Assembly: GCA_030539395.1 (NCBI GenBank)
Contig: JAUNSC010000023.1
Coordinates: 1-58,330, forward strand
DNA from: Eubacteriales bacterium
Lineage (GTDB): Bacteria; Bacillota; Clostridia; Lachnospirales; Lachnospiraceae
DNA length: 58,330 nucleotides
Direction: 5' to 3'
A program made the position numbers and the translations under genes. This document shows, piece after piece, positions 16,848 through 26,453 of this stretch. Each line of letters begins with the position of its first letter. Position 1 is the stretch's first letter. Below the pieces are notes generated by a model. It was given only the letters and a program-made list of their open reading frames with translations. It searched no databases and was not told the origin of the DNA.

Positions 16848-18320
16848 TTAAATTGTCACATCGTCAAACAATGTCTTCACTGTCGGATAAATCTTTGCAA
16901 ATTTTGCATAACGATCATTGTATTTTTCTACCAGTTCCGGATCCGGCTCCACTGTATCAATTACTTTTACAAGTTTTGCCGCCGCTTCTTCCACGGATGC
17001 GTACTCACCGCAGGCTACTGCCGCCAGCATTGCTCCGCCATATCCCGGTCCCTCTTCACTCTCGATAACATCTACTTTGATGCCCAGCACATTTGCGATA
17101 ATCTTTTTCCACAGCGGGCTCTTTGCACCGCCGCCGCAGATCTTTGTTCTCTCGATATTGATGCCAAGAGATTTCGCAACTTCAAAAGAATCACGGATAG
17201 CAAATGCAACACCTTCCAGTACGGCCTGTGTCATATCTGCTCTTGTGGTATCCATGGTCATTCCAATGAAAGTTCCCCTGGCATTCGGATTATTGTGAGG
17301 AGATCGTTCTCCCATCAGATACGGCAGGAAGAATACATGATTCTCACCAAGCTTTTCAATCTTTGCCTGCTCAGCAGCATAATCCTTTGTTCCGATAACT
17401 TCATCCATCCACCACTTATTACAGGATGCTGCAGAAAGCATACAACCCATCAGATGATAATGTCCGTCTGCATGCGCGAAAGAATGAAGAGCATTATTTT
17501 CATCCACTCCAAAGCTTCTGCTTGATACAAAAATCGTTCCGCTTGTTCCCAGAGAAATATTGCACATACCATCGCCAACAGTTCCTGTACCAACTGCTGC
17601 TGCCGCATTGTCACCGGCGCCGGCAACAATTTTTACGCTTTCCGGGAATCCCAGTTCTTTTGCAAGCTCCGGAAGAATCGTTCCCACTGCTTCATAACTT
17701 TCAAAAATCTTCGGAACCTGTGCTTCTGTGATACCGCAGATTTCCAGCATTTCCCTGGACCAGCATTTGTTCTTTACATCAAAGATCAGCATACCGGAAG
17801 CATCAGATACATCTGTGCAATAAACACCCGAGAGTTTAAATGCAATATAATCTTTCGGCAGCATAATCATTTTAATCTTTGCGAAATTTTCCGGCTCCTC
17901 CTCTTTCATCCAGAGAATCTTTGGAGCAGTAAATCCTGCAAACGCAATGTTTGCGGTATGCTCAGACAGCTTATCTTTTCCGATCACATTATTCAGATAA
18001 TCCGTCTGTTTCTGAGTACGTCCATCATTCCACAGAATTGCCGGACGGATAACATCATCATTCTCATCCAGTGCCACCAGCCCATGCATCTGGCCTCCAA
18101 AGCTGATACCTGCAATCTGTGATTTATCACATTCTGCTGTCAGTTCCTTCAATCCTTCCATTACCGCACCCCACCAGTCTTCCGGCTTCTGTTCAGACCA
18201 GCCCGGATGCGGGAAATACAGCGGGTATTCCTTAGAAACTACATTTTCAATTTTTCCATCAGTATTCATCAGCAGAAGTTTTACTGCTGACGTACCAAGG
18301 TCAACGCCAATATATAACAT
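16848..18320 (-). CDS. xylB: Xylulokinase (FGGY family)
   Basis: 490 residues, full length. GVDLGTSAVKLLL starts the ATPase fold; FGGQMHGLV holds the xylulokinase MHGL signature; ILWNDGRTQ follows; the second domain has GAGDNAAAAVGTG, SLGTSG and GGGAKSPLWKKI. It phosphorylates D-xylulose to D-xylulose 5-phosphate for the pentose-phosphate pathway. It is third in the unit DUF4867-isomerase-xylB, 189 bases after the isomerase gene; that gap contains a long nested hairpin. D-ribulose kinase activity cannot be excluded, since the isomerase partner is not a classical XylA. Confidence 0.9.
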   Translation of the reverse strand: MLYIGVDLGTSAVKLLLMNTDGKIENVVSKEYPLYFPHPGWSEQKPEDWWGAVMEGLKELTAECDKSQIAGISFGGQMHGLVALDENDDVIRPAILWNDGRTQKQTDYLNNVIGKDKLSEHTANIAFAGFTAPKILWMKEEEPENFAKIKMIMLPKDYIAFKLSGVYCTDVSDASGMLIFDVKNKCWSREMLEICGITEAQVPKIFESYEAVGTILPELAKELGFPESVKIVAGAGDNAAAAVGTGTVGDGMCNISLGTSGTIFVSSRSFGVDENNALHSFAHADGHYHLMGCMLSAASCNKWWMDEVIGTKDYAAEQAKIEKLGENHVFFLPYLMGERSPHNNPNARGTFIGMTMDTTRADMTQAVLEGVAFAIRDSFEVAKSLGINIERTKICGGGAKSPLWKKIIANVLGIKVDVIESEEGPGYGGAMLAAVACGEYASVEEAAAKLVKVIDTVEPDPELVEKYNDRYAKFAKIYPTVKTLFDDVTI

Positions 18321-18395
18321 AGCCTACTCCTTTTCTTTTTGCCATGTGTAATCTGTTCATCCTACGGGATGAATATTTTTATTAATAATGAAATG

Positions 18396-18485
18396 GGACC
18401 AGCCTATCCTGTTCTGAACAAAGGACTGCAAACAGATAGAAAACGAATCCAGTCCCTCGTTCAGACACAGGATGAGGTATGGTCC
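18396..18485 (-). other. Long nested hairpin between isomerase and xylB
   Basis: Four stems in register: 18396-18401 with 18480-18485, 18406-18412 with 18467-18473, 18413-18419 with 18459-18465, 18423-18428 with 18450-18455. The two middle stems stack into about 14 bp. No T-run follows in the direction of transcription, so it is not a plain terminator. Likely an mRNA processing or stability element (inference). Confidence 0.7.
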
Positions 18486-18509
18486 TCAATCATTCTATAA
18501 CTCTATTTC

Positions 18510-19997
18510 TTAGCCCCACGGATTCTCTGTCGGGTATCTTACGCCTGCCGGCTGATTGTATCCGATTTCATTTACATCAACACCCAGGATCTTGAATACT
18601 TCAAAGAGAGCTTTTCCATGATGTCCGAATGCAACTGCTCCGTGATGCGGATATCCGCCCTCGATCAGCACATGACGGTAGAATCTTCCCATTTCCGGAA
18701 TAGCGAATACACCGATGCCGCCAAAGCTGCGTGTTGCAACCGGAAGAACTTCACCATGAGCGATATATGCACGAAGCTTGTTGTCAGCTGTGCTCTGCAG
18801 ACGATAGAATGTGATGTCACCCGGTACGATGTCACCTTCCAGAGTTCCCTGTGTAACTTCTTCCGGAAGATTTCTTGCCATGATCATCTGATACTTCATA
18901 GTACATGCAGACAGTTTCTTAGAGCATGTATTTCCGCAATGGAATCCCATGAATGTATCTTTGTGTGTATAGTTATATTTGCCTTCGATAGATTCTTTGT
19001 ACATATCCTTCGGTACAGAGTTGTTGATATCAAGAAGTGTTACGATATCGTTACTTACAACCGTTCCGATGAACTCGGAAAGTGTTCCATAAATATCTAC
19101 TTCGCAGGATACCGGAATTCCGCGGCCTGTCAGGCGGCTGTTCACATAACACGGAACAAATCCGAACTGTGTCTGGAATGCCGGCCAGCATTTTGTTGTA
19201 AGAGCAACATATTTTCTGTATCCTTTGTGTGCTTCGATCCAGTCAAGCAGAGTAATCTCATACTGAGCCAGTTTCGGAAGAACTTCCGGTTTCATATTGC
19301 CTTCGCCAAGTTCTTTTTCCATATCAGCAACAACTTCCGGAATACGCGGGTCATCTGCATGGTTCTTGAATGCTTCAAACAGATCAAGTTCAGAGTTCTC
19401 TTCGATCTCAACGCCCAGGTTATACAGCTGTTTGATCGGTGCGTTGCAAGCCAGGAAGTTCATAGGACGCGGGCCAAAGCTGATGATCTTAAGATCATGA
19501 ACGGCAACATATGCTTTTGCGATCGGAAGGAATTCTTCGATCATATCTGCACAGTCCTCTGCATCGCCCACCGGATATTCCGGAATATAGTAACCTGTTA
19601 CATTTCTCAGCTGCAGATTGTAGCTTGCATTCAGCATACCACAGTAAGCATCTCCACGGCCGCCAACCAGATCATCCTGAGATTCTTCTTCTGCTGCGAT
19701 GATCATCTTCGGGCCGTCAAAATGTTTAGCCAGCAGAGATTCAGAAATTTCCGGTCCGAAATTGCCAAGGTAAACAACAAGTGCATTACATCCTGCTGCT
19801 TTGATATCTTCCAGAGCCTGAACCATATGGATCTCACTCTCTACGATACAGATCGGACATTCATAGATGTTTTTCGCATCATATTTTTTGCTGTAAGCTT
19901 CAACAAGTGCTTTTCTTCTGTTAACGGACAGAGACTCCGGGAAACAGTCACGGCTTACCGCAACAATTCCGACTTTGATTTCTGGTGTGTTCATCAT
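18510..19997 (-). CDS. Sugar isomerase of the L-fucose/L-arabinose isomerase superfamily
   Basis: 495 residues. The N-terminal NAD-like fold (KVGIVAVSRDCFPESL, VVYLGNFGPE) and the C-terminal part rich in His and Glu (FHCGNTCSKKL, GEVLPVATRSFGG, EGGYPHHGAVAFGHHGKAL) place it in the FucI/AraA superfamily, which interconverts aldoses and ketoses with Mn2+. It is not the TIM-barrel XylA. Sitting between DUF4867 and xylulokinase under a XylR-like operator, it may supply xylulose or ribulose to XylB. The natural substrate (D-xylose, D-arabinose, L-fucose or other) is not decided by sequence. AGGAGGG precedes the start. Confidence 0.8.
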   Translation of the reverse strand: MMNTPEIKVGIVAVSRDCFPESLSVNRRKALVEAYSKKYDAKNIYECPICIVESEIHMVQALEDIKAAGCNALVVYLGNFGPEISESLLAKHFDGPKMIIAAEEESQDDLVGGRGDAYCGMLNASYNLQLRNVTGYYIPEYPVGDAEDCADMIEEFLPIAKAYVAVHDLKIISFGPRPMNFLACNAPIKQLYNLGVEIEENSELDLFEAFKNHADDPRIPEVVADMEKELGEGNMKPEVLPKLAQYEITLLDWIEAHKGYRKYVALTTKCWPAFQTQFGFVPCYVNSRLTGRGIPVSCEVDIYGTLSEFIGTVVSNDIVTLLDINNSVPKDMYKESIEGKYNYTHKDTFMGFHCGNTCSKKLSACTMKYQMIMARNLPEEVTQGTLEGDIVPGDITFYRLQSTADNKLRAYIAHGEVLPVATRSFGGIGVFAIPEMGRFYRHVLIEGGYPHHGAVAFGHHGKALFEVFKILGVDVNEIGYNQPAGVRYPTENPWG

Positions 19998-20040
19998 TTT
20001 TAAATACCCTCCTAAAATTTTTTTGGAAAACCCTTTTTAT

Positions 20041-20658
20041 TTACTGGATCGTAATATTCTCACCCTTCAAGCCGTTGAATGCACCTTCAATTCCGGCTTC
20101 CTCATGGGCGATCAGCCATTTGTTTCTCGCTGTCATCAATTTATCCTCCGGGAATGTTCCGGAAAGCACAGGCGGCTGCGTATTTGTTCCTTTCGGAAGC
20201 ACGATTACCACACGGAAGTTTTCTTTTCCTTCTGCGTTGATCGGTGCATAATGGAGTGTGGTGGCATAAAGTTCTACCACAGCTCCTGCCGGTGCATGGA
20301 ATGCTTCCATCTTACCTGTATCGTAAGTGAAATCATCCTCTACATCCTGCTGAGAACCGATCAGAAGAATTGCTCCGTCAAGTGCGATGTCAATTTCTGA
20401 ATCACGATGATATTCTACAGCATTCAAAGTATGGTTTGTGCCGTTGCAATATCCGATCTGAATCGGCATTCCACCATAAATACTATTTGCAATAGCATCA
20501 TGCTCTGCACACGCTTCCAGCTCCGGAGCAGATGCCACATATTCCACGCCATCTGTAACCGGAGTCTCTGCCAGTCTCTTCAGCAGATCCGGTACTTCCA
20601 TCTTCAGCACACGCCCGTACTTTTTAAATGCACTGTCTGTAATGCTTTTAATCTGCAT
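20041..20658 (-). CDS. DUF4867 family protein
   Basis: 205 residues. Central strands with spaced His and Glu (HTLNAVEYHRDSEIDIAL, HAPAGAVVELYATTLHYAP) suggest a cupin-like barrel. I recognise it as DUF4867, a family seen next to fucose-isomerase-type genes. It could be a mutarotase- or isomerase-like helper for the same sugar (inference). First gene of the operon, AAGGAGGG before the ATG, 43 bases before the isomerase gene. Confidence 0.75.
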   Translation of the reverse strand: MQIKSITDSAFKKYGRVLKMEVPDLLKRLAETPVTDGVEYVASAPELEACAEHDAIANSIYGGMPIQIGYCNGTNHTLNAVEYHRDSEIDIALDGAILLIGSQQDVEDDFTYDTGKMEAFHAPAGAVVELYATTLHYAPINAEGKENFRVVIVLPKGTNTQPPVLSGTFPEDKLMTARNKWLIAHEEAGIEGAFNGLKGENITIQ

Positions 20659-20688
20659 GTCTTTACCCTCCTTAACCTTTTTTAATAA

Positions 20689-20709
20689 TTAGTTTACTTA
20701 CTAAACTAA
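20689..20709. promoter_or_regulatory. XylR/ROK-type operator palindrome
   Basis: TTAGTTTA (20689-20696) and TAAACTAA (20702-20709) with a five-base centre. This matches the TTAGTTTG..CAAACTAA pattern of Gram-positive XylR repressors. It lies just downstream of the expected transcription start of the DUF4867 operon, where a repressor would block it. The divergent ROK protein is the obvious binder. Confidence 0.75.
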
Positions 20710-20722
20710 TTGTGGTATACTT

Positions 20723-20751
20723 ATCATAACTCGAATATAGATATTTTGCAA
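20723..20751 (-). promoter_or_regulatory. Promoter of the DUF4867-isomerase-xylB operon
   Basis: Minus strand TTGCAA (20751-20746), 17 bases, TATGAT (20728-20723). Confidence 0.6.
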
Positions 20752-20781
20752 GAGCTTTTTCAATATATGTTTAAATATTTG

Positions 20782-20838
20782 GCAGGATTGCGGGGGTGCG
20801 AAGCACGAAACAATCCGTAAGACATCTTTTGACCCCAA
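20782..20838. repeat. REP-like palindromic element, copy 2 (inverted)
   Basis: Reverse complement of 1357-1410 with a handful of mismatches over about 55 bases, including the AAAGATG-CTTACGG flank and the GTGC-GAA-GCAC core. It lies in the leader region of the ROK gene. Confidence 0.7.
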
Positions 20839-20868
20839 CATCATCAATATTTATAACCGGAGGGTATT

Positions 20869-22002
20869 ATGCTGACAGGAAGCCACGAATTGATCCGAGA
20901 TATCAACACACAATCTGTTATCCGCACCATCATTGTAAATGGTGCTATTTCCCGTGCTTCCATCGCCACAAAACTTGGACTTACCAAAGCCACTGTTTCC
21001 GCCATCGTGCAGGTACTTCTGGACCGGGATATTATTCTTGAAACGGGAAGTGATGATACAAAAAAAGGCCGCAAACCGATTCTGCTGCAGCTCAATAAAA
21101 ACTGTGGATATGTTATTGCCATTGATCTGGGAGACAATTCCATTAACCTGATGACAGCAAATATCATGGGAGAAAACTGTCATCTCACACAGTTTTCCCT
21201 TCCTTCTTCGGGGGAAGATCTCGTGTCATATCTGACCCAATATATTGACAACGCCATCTGTTCTCTTCCGGACAGCCGTTACGGCCTTCTGGGAATCTCT
21301 CTTGGCATTCACGGTGTGGTCCATCACAACAAAATTATTTTTCTTCCCTATTCTTCTTATAAAGATATTGACTTTGTCTCCATACTGGAGGAAAAATATA
21401 AAGTTCCTGTTGTAATGGAAAATGAGGCAAATCTGTCCGTTCTTGGAGAATGGGCCCATTGTCATAACACCAACGAAATGATCTATATCAGCGTCCATTC
21501 CGGTATCGGTATCGGCATCATTATGAGAAATCAATTGGTAAAAGGTAAAAACGGCTATGCCGGAGAATTCGGCCACACAATTATTGAAATAGACGGCCGC
21601 CCCTGTCCCTGCGGAAACCTGGGCTGCCTTGAACAGTATGCCTCCGAACGCGCTCTTTTTTCTGATCTGTCCCGGGAACTGGGCTTTCCTGTGGATGTCC
21701 GAACCTTTGGTGAACTCTACCGGCAGGAAAACCCCAGGGCATTACAGGCTGTACGACGTTTTATAAAATATATGGCAATTGGAATTAATAATTTGCTTAA
21801 TACTTTCAATCCTGATATTATTGTATTGAACAGTTCCCTGAACATGTACCATCCTTCTCTTTGTGAGGATATCATGGCGGAACTTCACAATACTATGAAA
21901 CAATATTGTCATCTGGTCCCCTCTGCCCTTCAGGACACTTCCATTTTGCTGGGCGGAATCTATATGATACGTGAGCGTTTTCTGTATCCAAACCAGATCT
22001 GA
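20869..22002 (+). CDS. ROK family transcriptional regulator, XylR-like
   Basis: 377 residues. N-terminal winged helix (ISRASIATKLGLTKATVSAIV, about 29-49) followed by the ROK sugar-kinase-like fold: IAIDLGDNSINL, EFGHTIIEIDGRPCPCGNLGCLE with the ROK zinc cysteines, and a long helical tail. ROK repressors release DNA on binding a sugar. Divergent from the isomerase operon and facing the palindrome at 20689-20709. CGGAGGG before the ATG. The pseudo-response regulator starts 14 bases after its stop, so the two are cotranscribed. Confidence 0.88.
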   Translation: MLTGSHELIRDINTQSVIRTIIVNGAISRASIATKLGLTKATVSAIVQVLLDRDIILETGSDDTKKGRKPILLQLNKNCGYVIAIDLGDNSINLMTANIMGENCHLTQFSLPSSGEDLVSYLTQYIDNAICSLPDSRYGLLGISLGIHGVVHHNKIIFLPYSSYKDIDFVSILEEKYKVPVVMENEANLSVLGEWAHCHNTNEMIYISVHSGIGIGIIMRNQLVKGKNGYAGEFGHTIIEIDGRPCPCGNLGCLEQYASERALFSDLSRELGFPVDVRTFGELYRQENPRALQAVRRFIKYMAIGINNLLNTFNPDIIVLNSSLNMYHPSLCEDIMAELHNTMKQYCHLVPSALQDTSILLGGIYMIRERFLYPNQI

Positions 22003-22016
22003 CAAAGGGAGCGCAT

Positions 22017-22928
22017 ATGTTTAAAATACTTCTTGCTGATAATGAAGGAGTAGTTCTGGAATCTCTCCGAAATATGATCTATAACAAATATGGTGAAAAC
22101 TGTGATATCCGACAGGCCTCCACTGCACGCTATACACGTATCCTGGCCCGCAAATTCCTTCCGGATATCGCTGTTATCAATGTAGAAATGCCGGGCATGC
22201 ACGGATTTGATGTGGTAAAAGAAATCCGTTCTTTTCACTTAAAATGTGTATTTATTACGGTGTCTACCTACGATCGGGCAGCTTACCGGGCAGAATCAGA
22301 TTTTTTAGGTATCCAGGCACATCTTATTAAACCTCTGTTCCGCAGGAAAGTACTTCCTGCCCTTGACCGGGCAATAGAAATTGTATCCGGCAACCGGCAC
22401 CGCCAGGAACAAAGTCAGCAGATACAGCAGAAATTTGATATGGTAATACCTGTGCTGGAGCATGGATTTATCAGTCAGTTCTTTTTCAAAAATCAGGAAA
22501 ATGATGCTCTGGAACGCTATAAGCAAATCATTGATTTTCCTCAGGGCTGCGGCCGCATAATACGGCTCACTTTCGGTGAGCTTCCCGATGATTTTCCTGA
22601 CCCGGGAGCCACTGCCTTTTTTTCGGAAAATCTTTTCCAAAATCTGGTGGGTTCTTCTGTCCGTATGCAGAAAAATTATATGCAGCTGCGCGCCGTCATA
22701 AAAGACATATTCCCGCTGGCTATTATTGGTCCTGTTATGTCAAACCATCTTTTTTTCCTGCTGCCCTATTGGAAACAGGAGGAATCCTCAAAAGAAAAAC
22801 GGGAGCTTGAAGAAAACCTGTCCGAACTGCTGGAAACCTTAAACCACAGTTTTGATGTGACAGGTTTTGTGGCTGATACAGGAAAAATCAAAGAACTGAC
22901 TGCAATACATTTGCCGCAGGATTATTAA
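22017..22928 (+). CDS. Pseudo-response regulator without phospho-acceptor Asp or DNA-binding domain
   Basis: 303 residues. It aligns without gaps over its first 60 residues to the YesN-like regulator at 27503-29098, and continues to match its linker (KFDMVIPVLEHGF against KLEIVIPVVESGF; GPVMSN against GPIMSN). The Asp55 of that regulator is Asn here (PDIAVINVEMPG), and the second acidic-pocket residue is also Asn (ADNEG). The switch Ser and Lys are kept. It stops where the linker domain ends, so the AraC helix-turn-helix is absent. A proper terminator follows, so this is domain loss, not a frameshift. It starts with GGGAG before the ATG and is coupled to the ROK gene. Confidence 0.8.
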   Translation: MFKILLADNEGVVLESLRNMIYNKYGENCDIRQASTARYTRILARKFLPDIAVINVEMPGMHGFDVVKEIRSFHLKCVFITVSTYDRAAYRAESDFLGIQAHLIKPLFRRKVLPALDRAIEIVSGNRHRQEQSQQIQQKFDMVIPVLEHGFISQFFFKNQENDALERYKQIIDFPQGCGRIIRLTFGELPDDFPDPGATAFFSENLFQNLVGSSVRMQKNYMQLRAVIKDIFPLAIIGPVMSNHLFFLLPYWKQEESSKEKRELEENLSELLETLNHSFDVTGFVADTGKIKELTAIHLPQDY

Positions 22929-22934
22929 AATAAA

Positions 22935-22965
22935 AATAAGCTGAGACACAAAATCTCAGCTTATT
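22935..22965. terminator. Bidirectional terminator
   Basis: AATAAGCTGAGA (22935-22946) pairs with TCTCAGCTTATT (22954-22965); a T-rich tract follows. It lies between the ROK/pseudo-regulator unit and the convergent hydratase. Confidence 0.85.
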
Positions 22966-22994
22966 TTAATAATACCCAACCCCGCCGGCCTTTT

Positions 22995-25286
22995 TTACCG
23001 GTTTCTGTAATAATTAATCAGACAACCATCCAGAATAATAGTCCTCTCATCATCTGTCAGTTCACCCATCTTCAGAGTAAACTCTTTCATATCATTTTCA
23101 TTCACCACATATGCTTTGATCTCTGTGGCTTTTTTCTCAACTGCCTCCCGGATATCCGGCACAAACAGGTAATCCCCATTCTTAAACGGCAGCTCTCCTT
23201 CGTCAATCAGGAAGGGCAGCATACCCCAGTTGATCAGATTGGAACGATACCGCTTTGTGGCATAACCATTGGCAATATTAGCCCAGCCGCCCAATACTTT
23301 CTGACAGGATGCAGCCTGTTCCCTGGCAGAACCATCCCCCGGTTTCACCGCAAAGATGGTGCTTCCTACACCCGTTGTATCTTTTCCGGCATCCGGATAA
23401 AGTTCTTTTACTTTGTGCATAACCGGTCGCAGTTCCGGAAGAGCTTCTCCCATGCATTCTCCGGCTTCTCTCGCTTTTTCTGCTTTCTGTACTTCTTTAG
23501 CCCGTCCCACATAAGCCGGGTCTTTTCTGGAGAGGGTAAACTCTGCCAGTCCCAGAGGATTAGAACGGTAGGAAGACGTCTCACCTGACGGAATCAATTC
23601 ATCCGTTGTCGTTACCGGATCATGAATCTCAGATACCACCTTCAGAATCAGGTGTTTCGTCAGCTCGGGCATTGCAGGCCAGTCTTTAATATTCGGGCCA
23701 AACTGAATTTCCTGATCCGGATCAGCCACACCCTTACTGTCAAATACACGATTTGCATAAATACTGCTGTCAAAGAAATATTTCGGATTGGTAAAGTTTG
23801 CGTCTACATCCGTCGCTGCCGTCAGATAGCCCTTGTTCGCCGCTGTTGCCGCAATAGAACGGGCATCCATAAGAGCAACAGATGCAATCTGGCCGCTCTG
23901 CAGCTTGCTTCCCTCACGGTTAGGGAAATTTCTGGTAGAATGTCGGATAGAAAAGGCATTATTTGCCGGTGTGTCACCCGCACCAAAGCAGGGACCGCAA
24001 AAGGCTGTTTTCACAATAGCACCCGTCCTGATCAAATCTGCCAGACGGCCATTCTTTGCCAGTTCCATATAAATCGGTGTACTTGCCGGATAAATACTTA
24101 AAGTAAATTCATCTGCACCAATATAAGCATCTTTGAGAATATCTGCTGCCGCACAGATATTCTCAAATCCGCCGCCTGCACAGCCTGCAATAATTCCCTG
24201 ATCCACATAGAGTCTGCCACCCCGCACTTTATTGCGAAGAGTATAATCTACCGCTCCGTCAAGACTTACCAGAGCACGTTTTTCCACATCTGCGAGGATA
24301 TCATCCAGATTTGCGTTCACCTCTTCGATAGTGTACGTATTGCTTGGATGGAACGGCATGGCGATCATCGGCTTCACTTCAGACAGATCCAGTTCAATCA
24401 TTCCATCATAGTAGGCGATATTTCCCGGATTTAATTCTTTATAATCTTCGGCTCTTCCATGAATCTCATAAAATTCTTTAATTTTATCGTCTGTTTTCCA
24501 GATAGAAGAAAGACATGTGGTCTCGGTAGTCATTACATCAATGCCGATACGGAAATCTGCACTCAAATTCTCAACACCCGGTCCAACAAACTCCATAACC
24601 TTATTATTCACATAGCCGTTTCCAAATACTGCTCCTATGACAGCAAGCGCCACATCCTGAGGACCTACACCTTTTTCCGGCTTACCTGTCAGATACACAC
24701 CGACTACTTTCGGCATGTTAATATCATAAGTTTTGGACAACAGCTGTTTTACCAGCTCCGGCCCGCCTTCTCCCATAGCCATGGTACCAAGAGCGCCGTA
24801 ACGTGTATGGGAATCAGAGCCTAAAATCATTTTTCCGCCGCCGGAGAGCATTTCTCTTGCAAACTGATGGATAACGGCCTGATGAGGGGGTACATAAACA
24901 CCGCCGTACTTCTTTGCACATGTCAGACCAAACATGTGGTCATCTTCATTGATCGTGCCACCCACCGCACAAAGACTGTTATGGCAGTTAGTCAGCACGT
25001 AAGGTACCGGAAATTTTTCCAGTCCTGATGCTCTGGCTGTCTGAATGATTCCCACAAAAGTAATATCATGGGATGTAAGTTTGTCAAATTTGATTTTCAG
25101 TTTGTCCATATTGCCTGAAGTGTTATGATCTCTCAAAATACCATAGGCAATCGTATTTTTTGCTGCTTCTTCTTTTGTGGGAGCATTTCCGGTCATAGCA
25201 GAAATTTTTTCTGCTGCACAGCCTGCATCCTCCACGATTTCAGTGCCGTTAACCAGCCAGGCACCTCCGTCATACAATTTCATCAT
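22995..25286 (-). CDS. Aconitase-superfamily hydratase (YbhJ-like)
   Basis: 763 residues. Aconitase-type Fe-S hydratase: [19 protein letters not shown] in the active-site region and FCGPCFGAG with two of the cluster cysteines; the third is probably in [11 protein letters not shown] swivel-type domain with [11 protein letters not shown] lies near the end. Overall it resembles the YbhJ group rather than AcnA or LeuC. The substrate is unknown; the CdaR-type regulator joined to it suggests a sugar-acid or tricarboxylate (inference). Its ATG overlaps the regulator's stop codon (TAATG), with GAGGAG upstream, so the two are translationally coupled. Confidence 0.82.
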   Translation of the reverse strand: MMKLYDGGAWLVNGTEIVEDAGCAAEKISAMTGNAPTKEEAAKNTIAYGILRDHNTSGNMDKLKIKFDKLTSHDITFVGIIQTARASGLEKFPVPYVLTNCHNSLCAVGGTINEDDHMFGLTCAKKYGGVYVPPHQAVIHQFAREMLSGGGKMILGSDSHTRYGALGTMAMGEGGPELVKQLLSKTYDINMPKVVGVYLTGKPEKGVGPQDVALAVIGAVFGNGYVNNKVMEFVGPGVENLSADFRIGIDVMTTETTCLSSIWKTDDKIKEFYEIHGRAEDYKELNPGNIAYYDGMIELDLSEVKPMIAMPFHPSNTYTIEEVNANLDDILADVEKRALVSLDGAVDYTLRNKVRGGRLYVDQGIIAGCAGGGFENICAAADILKDAYIGADEFTLSIYPASTPIYMELAKNGRLADLIRTGAIVKTAFCGPCFGAGDTPANNAFSIRHSTRNFPNREGSKLQSGQIASVALMDARSIAATAANKGYLTAATDVDANFTNPKYFFDSSIYANRVFDSKGVADPDQEIQFGPNIKDWPAMPELTKHLILKVVSEIHDPVTTTDELIPSGETSSYRSNPLGLAEFTLSRKDPAYVGRAKEVQKAEKAREAGECMGEALPELRPVMHKVKELYPDAGKDTTGVGSTIFAVKPGDGSAREQAASCQKVLGGWANIANGYATKRYRSNLINWGMLPFLIDEGELPFKNGDYLFVPDIREAVEKKATEIKAYVVNENDMKEFTLKMGELTDDERTIILDGCLINYYRNR

Positions 25287-26374
25287 TAAAACTCCTCTCG
25301 TTTCATATATTTCATATAATTAGAAACCATAAGTGCAATGCGGAATGTCAATGCATCCTCAAATACACGCACATCCAGTCCGGTACTCTTTTGCAGCTTT
25401 TCCAGACGATACACAAGGGTGTTCCGGTGAATATAAAGCTGTCTGGATGTCTCGGAAACGTTCAGACTGTTCTCAAAAAACTTATTAATGGTATTTAAAG
25501 TTTCCTCATCCAGTGTATCCGGCAGCTGCTGTCCACCGAACACTTCATTTATAAACATTTCGCATAAAGGCAGCGGCAACTGATAGATCAGACGTCCGAT
25601 ACCCAGCATATTATATGATATGATATTCTTTTCTTCATAAAAAATCTTTCCTACATCAAGGGCCATTTTTGCCTCTTTATAGGATTTTGAAATAGCCCGT
25701 ATTTCATTAATGATCGTGCCGTAGGCAACTCTCACCTGGGACATAGCTTCACTGTTAAGCATATCCAGAAGCATTTTGGCAACTTCTTCTGCCTGCTCGT
25801 ACCCCTCATTTTCATCCAGTTCTTTCACAAGAATAATATTCTTTTCGTCTACCTCTGTGATATAATCCCTTGTATTGCTGAACAGAGTCTTTACCAGCTC
25901 CAGTGCACCGGCATCTTTCTCCTGTTTCGTCTCTATCAGATATACCACTCGTTTTGCCTCTATGGCAATATGGAGCTTTTTGGCACGATTGTATATATCC
26001 ACCAAAAGCAGATTATCCAGCAGAAGATTCTGGATAAAATTATTTTTATCAAACCTCTCTTTATAGGCAATCATCAGATTCTGTATCTGGCTCACGCCTA
26101 TTTTTCCGATCATATAGGCATCTTCCCCATTGCCTCTTGCAATCAGGATATACGTCACTGCTCCCTCATATAAGATTTTAAAAAAGTGATATCCCTGTAC
26201 AACCTGACTGTCTGCTGCCGAATTCACAAAGAAATACACTGCATCCTTCTGGACCTCTTCTTCTCCCATCGTAGATGCTACTACATTTCCCTCCAAATCT
26301 GTCACACATAAATCAATTCTTGTAATTGCCCTCAGTTCATCAATCGATGTCTGTATTACCTGTCCTGAAATCAT
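25286..26374 (-). CDS. CdaR/PucR-type transcriptional regulator
   Basis: 362 residues from ATG 26374 (GGAGGG upstream; longer frame rejected). The N-terminal 130 residues look like a diacid-recognition sensor ([19 protein letters not shown]). A GGDEF-like middle domain follows. The end carries the PucR/CdaR helix-turn-helix: [20 protein letters not shown] then [11 protein letters not shown]. Regulators of this kind activate sugar-diacid and related catabolic genes. It is coupled to the hydratase gene, its probable target. A promoter lies at 26422-26450. Confidence 0.85.
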   Translation of the reverse strand: MISGQVIQTSIDELRAITRIDLCVTDLEGNVVASTMGEEEVQKDAVYFFVNSAADSQVVQGYHFFKILYEGAVTYILIARGNGEDAYMIGKIGVSQIQNLMIAYKERFDKNNFIQNLLLDNLLLVDIYNRAKKLHIAIEAKRVVYLIETKQEKDAGALELVKTLFSNTRDYITEVDEKNIILVKELDENEGYEQAEEVAKMLLDMLNSEAMSQVRVAYGTIINEIRAISKSYKEAKMALDVGKIFYEEKNIISYNMLGIGRLIYQLPLPLCEMFINEVFGGQQLPDTLDEETLNTINKFFENSLNVSETSRQLYIHRNTLVYRLEKLQKSTGLDVRVFEDALTFRIALMVSNYMKYMKREEF

Positions 26375-26421
26375 ACCTTCCCTCCGCTTTCTTTCTGAAA
26401 AACAAAGTGTCAATTGTTATT

Positions 26422-26450
26422 ATCTTAAATCATTTTCTATGTTTTCGCAA
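26422..26450 (-). promoter_or_regulatory. Promoter of the CdaR-hydratase operon
   Basis: Minus strand TTGCGA (26450-26445), 17 bases, TAAGAT (26427-26422). The -35 lies just beyond the stop codon of the upstream binding-protein gene. Confidence 0.5.
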
Positions 26451-26453
26451 CAT

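Noticed and set aside
18618-20003. Long + strand open frame of 461 codons
   Set aside because: Antisense to the isomerase gene, with no recognisable domain and no ribosome site.
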